The translations under genes were made by a program, and so were the position numbers. Shown here one piece after another: positions 1 to 8,730 of a stretch of 21,829 nt of DNA; position 1 is the first letter of the stretch; each line of letters opens with the position of its first letter. The stretch is from JAWOGN01 sp046496815 (lineage in GTDB: Bacteria > Desulfobacterota > DSM-4660 > Desulfatiglandales > Desulfatiglandaceae): positions 1-21,829 of the forward strand of contig JAWOGN010000322.1 of NCBI GenBank assembly GCA_046496815.1, given 5' to 3'. The notes beneath the pieces were generated by a model, which did no database searches, had not been told where the DNA came from, and saw only the letters and a program-made list of their open reading frames with translations.

Positions 1-156
1 CAAAAGATAAACATGATAGGTATCCAAGGAAAGGATGAGTTTTTCGAAAAAGACTTCGCGGTCTCGATCATCGAGGAAAATCGCTTTCTGTTCGTTCCCT
101 CGGCAGGTGACATGATAGTAGGCACCGGGATATTGGATTCTAAGCGGTCTTGCCAT
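1..156 (-). CDS. REP-associated (Y1/IS200-like) tyrosine transposase, 5' part
   Basis: Reading leftward from an ATG at 154-156, 52 codons stay open to the window edge. The protein begins MARPLRIQYPGAYYHVTCRG, followed by NEQKAIFLDDRDREVFFEKL. This is the characteristic start of the Transposase_17 / Y1_Tnp family of REP-associated tyrosine transposases, single-strand HUH-type enzymes. The HxH metal motif and the catalytic Tyr would lie beyond the edge and cannot be checked. The gene starts 22 bp after the stop of the 411-residue protein gene, on the same strand. No Shine-Dalgarno is visible before the ATG, while a TATAAT box lies only 9 bp upstream, so the message may be leaderless. Family assignment is confident. 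Whether the gene is intact is unknown. Confidence 0.85.
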   Translation of the reverse strand, partial: MARPLRIQYPGAYYHVTCRGNEQKAIFLDDRDREVFFEKLILSLDTYHVYLL

Positions 157-164
157 AACTGGAT

Positions 165-190
165 ATTATACGACGGAATTAATTTGTCAA
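165..190 (-). promoter_or_regulatory. Possible promoter of the transposase gene
   Basis: On the minus strand TTGACA (185-190) and TATAAT (165-170) are both perfect sigma-70 boxes, but the spacer is only 14 bp, shorter than the usual 16-18. The -35 box overlaps the last codons of the preceding gene. A start about 7 bp past the -10 box would fall almost on the ATG, giving a leaderless message. Confidence 0.3.
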
Positions 191-1414
191 TATTAAAGAT
201 TTGACCCCGATCTTCACAGTTTCATCCGGCATAAGGCCAACGGTGACTTTCTTAGCCGGAACCACTTTTTTCTCGTTTATCTTAGGCTTAAACACGTTAA
301 ACGTCGTCTTTGCATCTACTTGTTGGCCATCAACTGCCCCTGAAAACTTCAGTTTCATGGGAGCCCCGGTAAATGCGCCATCCACCCAGCAGAACGCGAT
401 CCGCTTGCTGTGCCGCTCAACAGGTATTACATGGGCGTTCTCCTTTGTCGCCACCCAACCACCAACAATATTCCCATTCTTATCCCCATCAATATCCCAT
501 TTCGGCTCACTCAGTGAAAACCCGGGCGGCTTCACCACGGCTTCTAGCTCGATCTTTTGCCCGACAAGCACATCCTGACTTTTTTGATCAGTAATGTTCT
601 TCTGCCCGCACCAAATCTGGACGATAGGTTTGACCTCACCGAAGGTCCAACCAACTCTGCAGTGGGCCCCTTTGCCCTTGGCCGGGCCGAGGCGTATGTC
701 GTCATGAAAATCACCGATATAGATCCTGGAAGGGGGAGGGGTCGCTTCGGCCTGCCAACTATAGGAGCCGTGCATGCCCGTGGGGTCAAGTTCCTTGAAA
801 ATAGTGAGCACAACAGGAATCACGCCTTCCCTGATATTTGCAGGACCATCACACAGCCCATTTTTTATTGTGGCCTTGAAGCCGGCAACCAGGAACGCCG
901 TATAGTTGTCATCGCGAGAATTCTTTTTTGGAAATAATATCGAATCCGTGTTGACCTGCCCCTGATATTGCATGGCGGCAATCGTTCCCAAATGGCCCAA
1001 ATTTTTTGAGATAGTGATGCTTCCGCCCCGGCCACTGACCGCCCCTTCCCCGCTGCTAGTGATCGGAACTGTGCCGGAGGCCTCGATTCGACCAATGACC
1101 TGTTGGTAACACTTGGATTCGGGTTTTTCCATAACGATTCTCTCATTGTATTTTCCCGTTGCCTGGATTCCGTCTGGTTCATATTTTAAATGCTCACCTT
1201 TCTCTTCGGTCAATTTGGCCTTGCCTGTCACATTGACCATGAATGTTCCGATGCTTCGAGTGTTGCCGCTGCCTCTATGGTTCCAATCGATATTGATTCG
1301 GATGCGTATGGGAATTGTTTTCTTAGACTCGCCGGCAAGCAATGGGGCTGGAACAACTAATAAAACAAGGGCCGATACGACAATTGCGTTCCTTAAAACC
1401 CGAATGATATTCAT
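179..1414 (-). CDS. Exported protein of unknown function (411 aa)
   Basis: The N-terminus is a typical Sec signal peptide: charged MNIIRVLRN, a hydrophobic stretch, then LLA|GE with likely cleavage after residue 27. The start ATG is preceded by AGGGGTG at a good distance. The mature protein looks beta-rich. Its C-terminal third has spaced Trp and Gly residues (a W-x-I-x-G segment, then GGWV, then FCWVDGAF) and ends in a Lys-rich tail. I recall similar W/G-rich beta-sandwich modules in secreted bacterial proteins but cannot name the family. It is the last of three minus-strand genes for exported proteins (VWA protein, DUF4412-like protein, this one), 211 bp behind the second. Being an exported protein is well supported. 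Function is unknown. Confidence 0.75.
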   Translation of the reverse strand: MNIIRVLRNAIVVSALVLLVVPAPLLAGESKKTIPIRIRINIDWNHRGSGNTRSIGTFMVNVTGKAKLTEEKGEHLKYEPDGIQATGKYNERIVMEKPESKCYQQVIGRIEASGTVPITSSGEGAVSGRGGSITISKNLGHLGTIAAMQYQGQVNTDSILFPKKNSRDDNYTAFLVAGFKATIKNGLCDGPANIREGVIPVVLTIFKELDPTGMHGSYSWQAEATPPPSRIYIGDFHDDIRLGPAKGKGAHCRVGWTFGEVKPIVQIWCGQKNITDQKSQDVLVGQKIELEAVVKPPGFSLSEPKWDIDGDKNGNIVGGWVATKENAHVIPVERHSKRIAFCWVDGAFTGAPMKLKFSGAVDGQQVDAKTTFNVFKPKINEKKVVPAKKVTVGLMPDETVKIGVKSLILTN

Positions 1415-1625
1415 GATTCACCCCTATACACCGCAGATATTTTTGTAGGGATACAGATTGATAAATTGCAGAGTCAAACAATAACCTGTAGATAGCAGAC
1501 GATGAACTTGGAGTCTTGAAATATCCAAGTCGCCCCAAGAATACTTGTCGACGGGCTATGCTTAATCTCTATCTCCATACTAAATTTCCTACTCTTCTTT
1601 CAGTCACACTTCAGGTTCCGTCTTT

Positions 1626-3017
1626 TCATTTTTTCAGTGAAAAGACACTTGATGCAGAGGCTTGTTCGCCCGCAAGATTGTCTTTTAACTCCAATTCAAC
1701 GATATATCGTCCTTCAGCCATTCCCGATACTGTATTTAAATTCACTCTCAAAAACATTTCACCCGGATTGAATTTTTTCTGATAATTTTTATGCTCATTA
1801 TATAAGTCTTGGTCCAGCAGGGTATCTCCATTGGGCGCTTTTACTCGTAGGTGTAGCTTAATCCATACTTCCTTTGTCCCATCAGGATTCGGATTATGAC
1901 TTACGCCGTCCAAATTCATATAGATCCAGACGGTTTGACCTGGTTTATATGTTGCCTTCGGGTGCTCGTTGTAAACCATGTAGCCTTTCGGTTTTATTGA
2001 ACAGAAGACGATATTGGAGAGCTCTAATTTTCCGGCAGGTGGCTTCTCAGCTGACTTCAAGGCCTGATCATCCTCAGAAGGCTTTTGCGCTTTCACGGCC
2101 TGATCACGGCCCCCGTCCCCCTGTTCGATCCTTACCTTTATGTCTCCCTTACCGTAGACACCGAAACTGACTGAATTGATCTCCCGGTCCGCGGGAAAGT
2201 CCCAGGATTTTTCTTCACCGGGTTTAAGGGTAAACCTGAGCTCTTTGATTTTTTCTCTTTTGGCTCCCTTATGAAGCGAAAATTTCCCTTTGGATTCCAC
2301 TCGATAACGGGAGTCGCCCTCGATGATGATCATGAGATCCTGGCCGGGCTGAACATTTTTCTCAATGCTTGTCAGGTCCATGTCCCGACCCTCACCCTTG
2401 AGGGAAAATTCCGCCACCTTTTTCACCGGCCGGCCTTTTGTGAGCTTCCCAACCTTTCCAACCTCCTTTTTCGTGTATCCTGGCCGCACATGAAAAGCAT
2501 TTGCGCCAACTGGACCTTCCTTAATGTTTATTACTTCGGCAGTATTGCCGCCTTCCCCATGGTAAACGATTTTAACCGGATACTTGAGATCCTTGGCAAT
2601 CCACTGGGTTATTGTGGCTGTGGTTGTGCCCGTTGTAACATACTGATACTTGTCACAGGAGCGCCCGTTCACCGTTTCCGTTCCCTTGAGCTTTTTCTCA
2701 GCCCCCATTATCATGTCGGTGTCAGGCTCTAATATGCTCAAGTTTTTCGGGACCTCTATGTAGATTTTCTCATTCGGCAACATAACAATGGAAAACCGTT
2801 TTCCCTGATCCGCAATGATGATCCCCAGCTCGGGACCTTCCAGAACTTCAATGCAGATCATGTCATCTTTGACATAGATTTTCCCCTGATTGGTTACACT
2901 CTGCCGGGTGTTGAACCAGTCCGCAGTGAATTCTACCGCCTGGACAGGAACACGAAAAAGAAACAGCGCCAATGCCACAAGTATTACGGTGATAAATCCA
3001 ACAATTCTCTTTTGCAT
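1626..3017 (-). CDS. Exported DUF4412-like protein with C-terminal beta-sandwich (463 aa)
   Basis: A Sec signal peptide (MQKR, hydrophobic core, VQA cleavage near residue 27) follows a strong Shine-Dalgarno (AAGGAGGGATT before the ATG). Residues about 28-185 have the layout of DUF4412/LolA-like periplasmic domains: a short peptide released from metal or lipid-like pockets is not visible, but the repeated strand pattern, the YEVP-type 'IYIEVPK' strand and the 'G..CDKYQY' and 'TQWIAKDLKYPVKI' segments fit outer-membrane-lipoprotein-sorting-type folds. A charged linker (about 300-325) leads to a second all-beta domain ending in FSLKK. It lies 86 bp downstream of the VWA gene on the same strand, so co-expression is likely. 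The DUF4412 match is from memory of the motif pattern and moderate. Export is well supported. Confidence 0.7.
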   Translation of the reverse strand: MQKRIVGFITVILVALALFLFRVPVQAVEFTADWFNTRQSVTNQGKIYVKDDMICIEVLEGPELGIIIADQGKRFSIVMLPNEKIYIEVPKNLSILEPDTDMIMGAEKKLKGTETVNGRSCDKYQYVTTGTTTATITQWIAKDLKYPVKIVYHGEGGNTAEVINIKEGPVGANAFHVRPGYTKKEVGKVGKLTKGRPVKKVAEFSLKGEGRDMDLTSIEKNVQPGQDLMIIIEGDSRYRVESKGKFSLHKGAKREKIKELRFTLKPGEEKSWDFPADREINSVSFGVYGKGDIKVRIEQGDGGRDQAVKAQKPSEDDQALKSAEKPPAGKLELSNIVFCSIKPKGYMVYNEHPKATYKPGQTVWIYMNLDGVSHNPNPDGTKEVWIKLHLRVKAPNGDTLLDQDLYNEHKNYQKKFNPGEMFLRVNLNTVSGMAEGRYIVELELKDNLAGEQASASSVFSLKK

Positions 3018-3103
3018 AATCCCTCCTTTTCCGCCCGCAGGCAGCAGTCACGTTGAAGGTTATGGCACCGAAATCCCGAAGCGCGACGTCATTCCACAAG
3101 GGC

Positions 3104-5053
3104 CTAAAAAACGGCTTCCATGGTCTGCGTCTCTCCCGACTCAATGGTGACGCCATTTAACTCCTTGACCGACTTAGTGGAATTATCCTTGACCTTGATA
3201 TCATAGACCCCGGGAAGCAGCTTGAACGCGGCAGGCCTTTTCTCCGTCGAATGCTTGTAGGTCAGTGGTTTCTCCTCCCCGGGCCGGTAAATATATACCC
3301 ACGCATTGAACAGTTTGCCTGCCTTCACCGGAGAAACCTCAAGGACTCCTTCTCCTGTGAACTCAACAATTTTTTCCAGGGTTTCACCCGCCTTGACCTT
3401 CACACCCTTCACATTAACCTCAGGCTTTTCAGGTACCGAGTCATCTCTCACCTTGATATCATAGATTTCGGGGAGCAGCTTGAATGCGGCAGGCAACTTC
3501 TCCGTCGAATGCTTGTAGGTCAGTGGTTTCTCTTCCCCAGGTCGGTAAATATATACCCAAGCTGCGAATGGCTTGCCTTCCTTCACCGGAGAAACCTCAA
3601 GGACTCCTTCTCCTGTGAACTCAACAATTTTTTCCAGGGTTTCACCCGCCTTGACCTCCACCCCCTTCACATTAACCTCAGGCTTTTCAGGTACCGAGTC
3701 ATCTCTCACCTTGATATCATAGACCCCGGGAAGCAGCTTGAATGAAGCAGGACTTTTCTCCGTCGAATGCTTGTAAGTCAGTGGTTTCTCCTCCCCGGGC
3801 CGGTAAATATATACCCACGCATTGAACAGTTTGCCTGCTTTGACCGGGGAAACCTCAAGAACTCCTTCTCCTGTGAACTCAACAATTTTTTCCAGGGTTT
3901 CACCCGCCCTGACCTCCACCCCCTTCACATTAACCTCAGGCTTTTCAGGTACCGAGTCATCTCTCACCTTGATATCATAGACCCCGGGAAGCAGCTTGAA
4001 TGAAGCAGGACTTTTCTCCGTCGAATGCTTGTAGGTCAGTGGTTCTTTCTCCCCAGGCCGGTAAATATATACCCAGGCTTTGAACGGTTTGCCGTCCTTG
4101 GTCGCCATGACCTTGAGATAACTTGCGGAAAACTCCGCTGTCTTTTCAACGGTCTTGCCAACTTCAATTTCAACGCCGGGAAAGGTTATGCTCGGTCTGT
4201 CCGTAAGTCCGGTGTCCGTGACCCTGACGGTATAAGCACCCGGTTTCAGCCTGATTATTACAGGTTTTTCGATACTGGTGGATGAGGTTGTTGTTTTCAC
4301 ACTCTCTTCCATTTCAGGGACAAATACATCGATGTGGGCCCCGACTGCTTTCCCGTTTCTCAACGCAGTCACTTTCAGAAAACCCACCGTCTGGGTTTCT
4401 TGGACCACCGCCTTGGCCGCCATCTGGAATTCGCCCGCGTTCTTGGCTGCGTAGTATGTACCGCCACCTGCCCCGGCAATACACTCTAATTGCTTTCGCT
4501 CCTCCTCTGTCACGTCAAACCCTACGACATGCATCACGAACCTGACACCACTCTGCTTGAGTTCCTTGACCAACGCACAAGGGTCTCCCTCACAGGTTTC
4601 TTTGCCGTCCGAGACAAGGATAATGGTCGTCTCATCCTCCAGAGTCTTGAGCTTCTCAGCGGTCAATTTAACGGACAGGGTGATGGGAGTTTTGCCCTTG
4701 GGACTGATGGCTTTGATTTTTCTAATCAGTGCTGCCTTGTCGAGCATGCTCAGGGGTTTAAGCTCCTCCACATCGTTGCAGTCCCCCTTGCGCCGGTGCC
4801 CATAAGCAACCAAACCAACATTCAGGTCCTTCGGCAAATCCTCAATAAGGCCTGCCAATACCTCCTTTGCAATGGCTATTTTGGCCTTACCCTCCACCTG
4901 CCCCCACATGCTTCCCGAGGCATCAAGGATCAACACCAAATTGCCCGCTGGTGTCTCCGCTGCCCAAGATACCGAGGTCGGCATTCCGATAGGCACAATA
5001 AAAAGAAATAAAGAAAAAAGAAGCGGCCAGGTTGTACTCCCTCTAGCTTTCAT
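3104..5053 (-). CDS. Exported von Willebrand factor A protein with tandem 86-residue repeats
   Basis: The start chosen is the ATG at 5051-5053 (649 aa), because it sits just behind AGGAGGGGGACG; the longer reading begins 17 codons upstream without a comparable site. After a signal peptide ending SWA-A at about residue 32, a VWA domain opens with the MIDAS motif DASGSM (44-49). The other metal-site segments, GKTPIT and VSDGKETC, follow, so the metal site looks complete. Downstream are about five beta-rich repeats. The first is diverged, and the remaining four share the core AWVYIYRPGE..PLTYKHSTEK and LLPGVYDIKVRDDS. Such VWA-plus-repeat proteins are usually periplasmic or surface adhesion or scaffolding proteins. 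The partner is unknown. Two further exported-protein genes follow on the same strand. VWA identity is near certain. Confidence 0.9.
   Translation of the reverse strand: MKARGSTTWPLLFSLFLFIVPIGMPTSVSWAAETPAGNLVLILDASGSMWGQVEGKAKIAIAKEVLAGLIEDLPKDLNVGLVAYGHRRKGDCNDVEELKPLSMLDKAALIRKIKAISPKGKTPITLSVKLTAEKLKTLEDETTIILVSDGKETCEGDPCALVKELKQSGVRFVMHVVGFDVTEEERKQLECIAGAGGGTYYAAKNAGEFQMAAKAVVQETQTVGFLKVTALRNGKAVGAHIDVFVPEMEESVKTTTSSTSIEKPVIIRLKPGAYTVRVTDTGLTDRPSITFPGVEIEVGKTVEKTAEFSASYLKVMATKDGKPFKAWVYIYRPGEKEPLTYKHSTEKSPASFKLLPGVYDIKVRDDSVPEKPEVNVKGVEVRAGETLEKIVEFTGEGVLEVSPVKAGKLFNAWVYIYRPGEEKPLTYKHSTEKSPASFKLLPGVYDIKVRDDSVPEKPEVNVKGVEVKAGETLEKIVEFTGEGVLEVSPVKEGKPFAAWVYIYRPGEEKPLTYKHSTEKLPAAFKLLPEIYDIKVRDDSVPEKPEVNVKGVKVKAGETLEKIVEFTGEGVLEVSPVKAGKLFNAWVYIYRPGEEKPLTYKHSTEKRPAAFKLLPGVYDIKVKDNSTKSVKELNGVTIESGETQTMEAVF
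3193..4100 (-). repeat. Four near-identical 258-bp tandem repeats inside the VWA gene
   Basis: The anchor ccttgatatcatag recurs at 3193, 3451, 3709 and 3967, and the anchor beginning atgcttgta recurs at 3251, 3509, 3767 and 4025. Both are spaced exactly 258 bp, or 86 codons. Many stretches of tens of bases are identical between units. In protein terms, units 1 and 3 (counted from the low coordinate) share KAGKLFNAW, while unit 2 has KEGKPFAAW and unit 4 KDGKPFKAW. Identity fades beyond about 4100, where the older, diverged copy begins. Confidence 0.95.
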
Positions 5054-5104
5054 CGTCCCCCTCCTGTGGTTAAGGTGCTTGGCCAGATTTCCGGAAAGCA
5101 ACAT

Positions 5105-5440
5105 AATAAACCGTCAACCAATGGATTTAATTATAGATTTATATCTGAAACAATGACATCTGTCAAATTTCATGACCATTTGGCCAGAGGGCAGCATTTT
5201 AGGTCTTTGGTTCTTCCAAATCCAGCGGTTGATTCTTCAGACAAAATCTCCAGACCGCAGTTGGAAATCCTTCAACATATTGTTTTGATGTGTTTTTTTG
5301 TCTAAACACGAATAATCTGATGCAAAACAATACTCAGCTTTTGCACTTTGACTTTTCCCCGGCTCTCAAGGTAGAAGCAGTCAGGGTGTCCTTTGTTAAT
5401 GTGCAGAGAGATGTTCTGATACAATGAAGAGGATAAAGAA
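5105..5440. other. Divergent intergenic region between the VWA gene and hisHF
   Basis: A region of about 340 bp between divergent genes should hold promoters for both. I see no convincing -35/-10 pair. The best single element is TGATACAAT at 5417-5425, an extended -10 look-alike, but it lies so close to the hisHF start (5441) that the message would begin inside the ribosome-binding site. No hairpins or ORFs stand out. Confidence 0.35.
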
Positions 5441-7012
5441 ATGATCACACTCCTGGACTACGGCGCCGGTAACGTGCGGAGCGTCATTAACGCCATCCAA
5501 AGCCTTGGGGAGAAGGTCAAAATTGTCAATACCGGGGAGGATATTCTTTCCGCTGAAAAGCTTGTGTTTCCTGGAGTGGGCGCCTTTGGCAACATGATGA
5601 AGACCCTCAAAGCGAAGAACTTCGTCGAACCGCTGAGGAAGTATCTCCAATCAAACCGGCCGTTTCTCGGCATCTGCCTGGGGCTCCAAGCGCTCGTCGA
5701 AAGCAGCGATGAAGCGTTTGGTGTCAAGGGTCTGGGCTTTATTCGCGGATCGGTGAAACGGTTTGATATCGATCTTGCAGTGCCCCATATTGGATGGAAC
5801 GGGCTTAATTTCAAAATGTCTTCAAAAATATTCAACGGTCTTCAAGGGAATGAGAAGTTTTACTTTGTCCATTCCTATCACGTGATTTCCGATGACGACA
5901 CGGTAATCCTCACGACAACGAACTATGGATACGAGTTTGTCAGCGGAATTCAGAAGGACAACATCATCGCGACCCAGTTTCATCCTGAAAAAAGCGGCAG
6001 CGCAGGGCTCACCGTGTTGAGAAACTTTCTAGAATCCGCTCGCGAGCAGGTGCCGGTCATTCATGTTTCAGGAGGAACGCAACTTGCCAAACGAATCGTT
6101 GCCTGTCTGGACGTACGATCCAATGACCAGGGCGACCTGGTGGTCACCAAGGGGGATCGCTACGATGTCAGGGAAAATGGGGCTGTCAGAAATTTCGGCA
6201 AACCGGTGGAAGTTGCAAAGCGGTATTATGAGGAAGGGGCCGATGAAATTGCATTTCTCAATATAACGGGTTTCAGGGACTTTCCCCTTGAAGATCTGCC
6301 GATGCTTGAAGTGCTGATAGGGACCTCGGAAAAAGTCTTTGTTCCGCTGACCATCGGTGGAGGGATTCGGGATTACACAGACAAGAACGGCCGGGAATAT
6401 TCGGCCCTGGATGTGGCGACGGAGTATTTCAGGTCCGGGGCGGACAAGGTATCCATCGGCAGTGACGCAGTCTTGATCGTAGAGGCGTATCTGAAAACGG
6501 GCCGGAAAACAGGCAAAAGTGCCATTGAGGAGATCTCCCGCGTTTACGGCAACCAGGCGGTTGTCATCTCCATCGATCCCAAAAGGGTGTATGTATCATC
6601 ACCCGATTCTGTGAGACACCCGGTCATCGAAACCGCCGTCCCAGGCCCCAACGGCGAGAAATACTGCTGGTATCAGTGTACCGTCAGCGGGGGCCGCGAA
6701 GGCAAAGATCTGGACGCGGTGACACTTGCACAGGTCTGCGAAAAACTGGGCGCGGGGGAAATCCTACTGAATTGCATCGACAGGGACGGAACAAACCTGG
6801 GATTTGATATTGAACTGATAAATTCGGTGAGGAAGGCGGTTTCGATCCCGATCATCGCATCCAGCGGTGCCGGTTCTGTTGAACATTTCCATGAGGTCTT
6901 TACCAAAACCGAAGCCGAAGCCGCCCTTGCAGCAGGCATTTTCCATCGAAAAGAGGTGCCCGTTAACGCCGTCAAGAGGTATTTGATGGATAAAGTCGAA
7001 ATCAGGCCTTGA
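5441..7012 (+). CDS. hisHF: Fused imidazole glycerol phosphate synthase (HisH-HisF), eukaryotic HIS7 type
   Basis: One 523-residue protein carries both halves of the histidine-pathway enzyme that turns PRFAR plus glutamine into IGP and AICAR. Residues 1 to about 205 are the glutaminase: DYGAGN, GVGAFG, the nucleophile in GICLG (C79), and FHPEKS giving H181 and E183. From about 216 comes the cyclase: RIVACLDVR with D224, GGGIRDY, ISIDPKR with D379, IASSGAG. The two cyclase aspartates are 155 residues apart, against 119 in ordinary bacterial HisF (D11/D130). The extra sequence (PGPNGEKYCWYQC, KGDRYDVRE) matches the insertions I know from fungal and plant HIS7. AGAGGA precedes the ATG. No other his genes are nearby, so it stands outside an operon. 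Confidence 0.95.
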   Translation: MITLLDYGAGNVRSVINAIQSLGEKVKIVNTGEDILSAEKLVFPGVGAFGNMMKTLKAKNFVEPLRKYLQSNRPFLGICLGLQALVESSDEAFGVKGLGFIRGSVKRFDIDLAVPHIGWNGLNFKMSSKIFNGLQGNEKFYFVHSYHVISDDDTVILTTTNYGYEFVSGIQKDNIIATQFHPEKSGSAGLTVLRNFLESAREQVPVIHVSGGTQLAKRIVACLDVRSNDQGDLVVTKGDRYDVRENGAVRNFGKPVEVAKRYYEEGADEIAFLNITGFRDFPLEDLPMLEVLIGTSEKVFVPLTIGGGIRDYTDKNGREYSALDVATEYFRSGADKVSIGSDAVLIVEAYLKTGRKTGKSAIEEISRVYGNQAVVISIDPKRVYVSSPDSVRHPVIETAVPGPNGEKYCWYQCTVSGGREGKDLDAVTLAQVCEKLGAGEILLNCIDRDGTNLGFDIELINSVRKAVSIPIIASSGAGSVEHFHEVFTKTEAEAALAAGIFHRKEVPVNAVKRYLMDKVEIRP

Positions 7013-7767
7013 TGACCCGTTTGCAAATATGCGCGCCTTCGGGCTTTTCGATCCCTATCCATTTTTTAAGACCCGACTTGCGACAGGCACACTAACACAA
7101 AGGCGCCGATTCTCATTCATTTCTACATCACATGCGGTTACCGGGTATTTCCAAGAGACGCGTTTCGAACCGGGCCGGCCGGAACCGCATACGGTACAAA
7201 ATGAGGCGATTTGTCAAGTTCAAAGACTTGTCCTAAATTATATATAAAGCATTTGACTTATCGACTTGTAGGGTGTAAATAAATTAAGAAAAAGGCAAAT
7301 ACATAGCGGTCACGAATCTTATATTTGGTCTTGTTGACAGCCTCAATAGGCCGTCATTCCATGTAGATGGAATTCCTGAATTGAGTACGAATGACTACGA
7401 TGTAAAGCCATTCGGCCGGAATTTTCTTCCTCTCTCAGCCGCCTCATCATTACTTCCCTGAAAAGGGAGCTAGAAAGCTTTCAGCCACAGCGCATTTGCA
7501 TCAGGCCTGCCGAGCTATTTGCCTTCGGACAGTCAGCACACACCTTCCTGCAACTGACTTCTGCAATCCCGACTGGCCGCTGTGAGGATTTTTTCATCGC
7601 GACCGGGTTTTTGCAATCCCTGGGGGACACGGCCCTCAGTGGTAATCAAATGGATATCGTAACTGTGTATCCGTATTTTCAGGTTCTTACATCGGACAGC
7701 ACCTTCCTCTTTTCGCTATCTGTGAAATTCAGGACGGACTGAGCCAATAACTAAAAGGAATGACATC
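7013..7767. other. 755-bp gap without a recognisable gene
   Basis: Open frames here are short and lack ribosome-binding sites or family resemblance. Visible structures are a small hairpin CAAGT/ACTTG near 7217-7232, the 7-bp hairpin at 7356-7373 listed separately, and a repeated TGCAATCCC near 7563 and 7613. The stretch may hold a decayed gene or an untranslated leader of the zinc-ribbon gene at its right end. Confidence 0.4.
7356..7373. repeat. REP-like palindrome
   Basis: ATTCCAT-GTAG-ATGGAAT is a perfect 7-bp inverted repeat with a 4-nt loop, preceded by CCGTC. The pattern GTCATTCC...GGAAT is that of dispersed REP-type elements mobilised by transposases of the kind at the left edge of this window. 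Only one copy is seen, so the link is speculative. Confidence 0.35.
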
Positions 7768-7977
7768 ATGGAGTTAGGATACCATCCGAAAGGAAAGTAT
7801 TTGTGTGCAATGTGTGGAGCGCGGGAAGTTTACGGAAAAGGATCTGATAAGTCAAAGCCGACAGAACTATATCGAAACCCCGTTGACAAGCTGACCTCAA
7901 CCGTAAGCTGGCCCACTGTGTGGGATAAGTATTGCTATTTTTGCGGCAAAAAAAACAGTGGATTGATAAGATCCTAG
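7768..7977 (+). CDS. Small zinc-ribbon protein (69 aa)
   Basis: Two CxxC knuckles, C13-C16 (CAMC) and C56-C59 (CYFC), each followed by G, are separated by about 40 residues. This is the layout of a zinc ribbon. The start ATG has AAAGGAA at a suitable distance. No enzyme domain is visible, so the protein may be a small nucleic-acid- or protein-binding factor. It stands alone between a long gap and the RRM gene 190 bp downstream. That the ORF is real is supported by the ribosome-binding site and the paired cysteines. The function is unknown. Confidence 0.7.
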   Translation: MELGYHPKGKYLCAMCGAREVYGKGSDKSKPTELYRNPVDKLTSTVSWPTVWDKYCYFCGKKNSGLIRS

Positions 7978-8167
7978 GCTCGAAAATCCATCCCGTTTGA
8001 GAATGAACACATCGTTTGCGTTTTCAGGAATTAAGGGTCGTTAACTCTCGGTGAGCGTAAAAAGATGTCAGCGTCAGCAGTTGCAAAAGGTTTGATCAGA
8101 AAAGCATGCCTTGGAAATGGGGGACATCAAAACCCAAACAGAACTCTGAGGGAGGAGGAACATTATC

Positions 8168-8455
8168 ATGAATATCTATGTAGGAAACCTGTCCTATGAC
8201 GTCACCGAAGATGAACTGCACAAAGCTTTTGAATCCTATGGACATGTGGAATCCGCCAAGGTCATATCAGATACGTATACCGGCAGATCAAAAGGATTCG
8301 GCTTTGTCGAAATGCCCACCGAGGCTGAGGCCCAGGCGGCGATTGACGGCCTGAACGGCACGGAGCTGAAGGGGCGAACCGTTACCGTCAATCAGGCTCG
8401 CCCTCGATCCTCAAACCGTCGAGGAGGCAGCGGCGGTGGACGCCGCTTTTACTAG
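8168..8455 (+). CDS. RRM-type RNA-binding protein (cold-inducible family)
   Basis: A single RNA recognition motif fills residues 1 to about 80. RNP2 is IYVGNL (3-8) and RNP1 is KGFGFVEM (42-49), with the aromatic residues that stack on RNA in place. A short Arg/Gly-rich tail (RRGGSGGGRR) follows. This size and shape match the small bacterial RNA-binding proteins often induced by cold. GGAGGAGG lies upstream of the ATG. The 190-bp leader before it has no gene and could be a regulated 5' UTR, as is common for cold-shock genes, but I see no clear structure in it. A candidate terminator follows at 8559-8616. Confidence 0.92.
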   Translation: MNIYVGNLSYDVTEDELHKAFESYGHVESAKVISDTYTGRSKGFGFVEMPTEAEAQAAIDGLNGTELKGRTVTVNQARPRSSNRRGGSGGGRRFY

Positions 8456-8558
8456 CCGCACCAACCCACCCACATTCAATGCGCGATGGACGCTTCTCGA
8501 TCCTAAACGGAGGCATTTTCGATACATAATAAGGAATTAAGACGCGGTATATCGTGAA

Positions 8559-8616
8559 TGCCCCCTACTTGATTCCGCCTTTTGATGCCGGGATTTCGAA
8601 AAGGGGCAGTTTTTTG
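8559..8616 (+). terminator. Probable terminator after the RRM gene
   Basis: TGCCCC (8559-8564) pairs with GGGGCA (8603-8608), followed at once by G and a run of six T. The loop is long (38 nt), so efficiency is uncertain. Confidence 0.45.
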
Positions 8617-8730
8617 AAAGCAACGCGTGCTTGAAAATCAGAATTCCCCTTGCTTCCCCGCGCATCCTTACCGTTCTGATTATGATTAAGAGCCGGAGCA
8701 TGCGGCGTATTGACGGAAGAAAGAGCGATT

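Noticed and set aside
13..204. Plus-strand 63-residue open frame
   Set aside because: It is the antisense shadow of the transposase gene on the minus strand, which has clear family motifs.
3193..4100. CRISPR array
   Set aside because: The 258-bp unit is coding throughout, in frame, and has no short repeat/spacer structure.
3251..4285. Plus-strand frames over the repeats
   Set aside because: Their repeated sequence only mirrors the 258-bp repeats of the VWA gene on the other strand.
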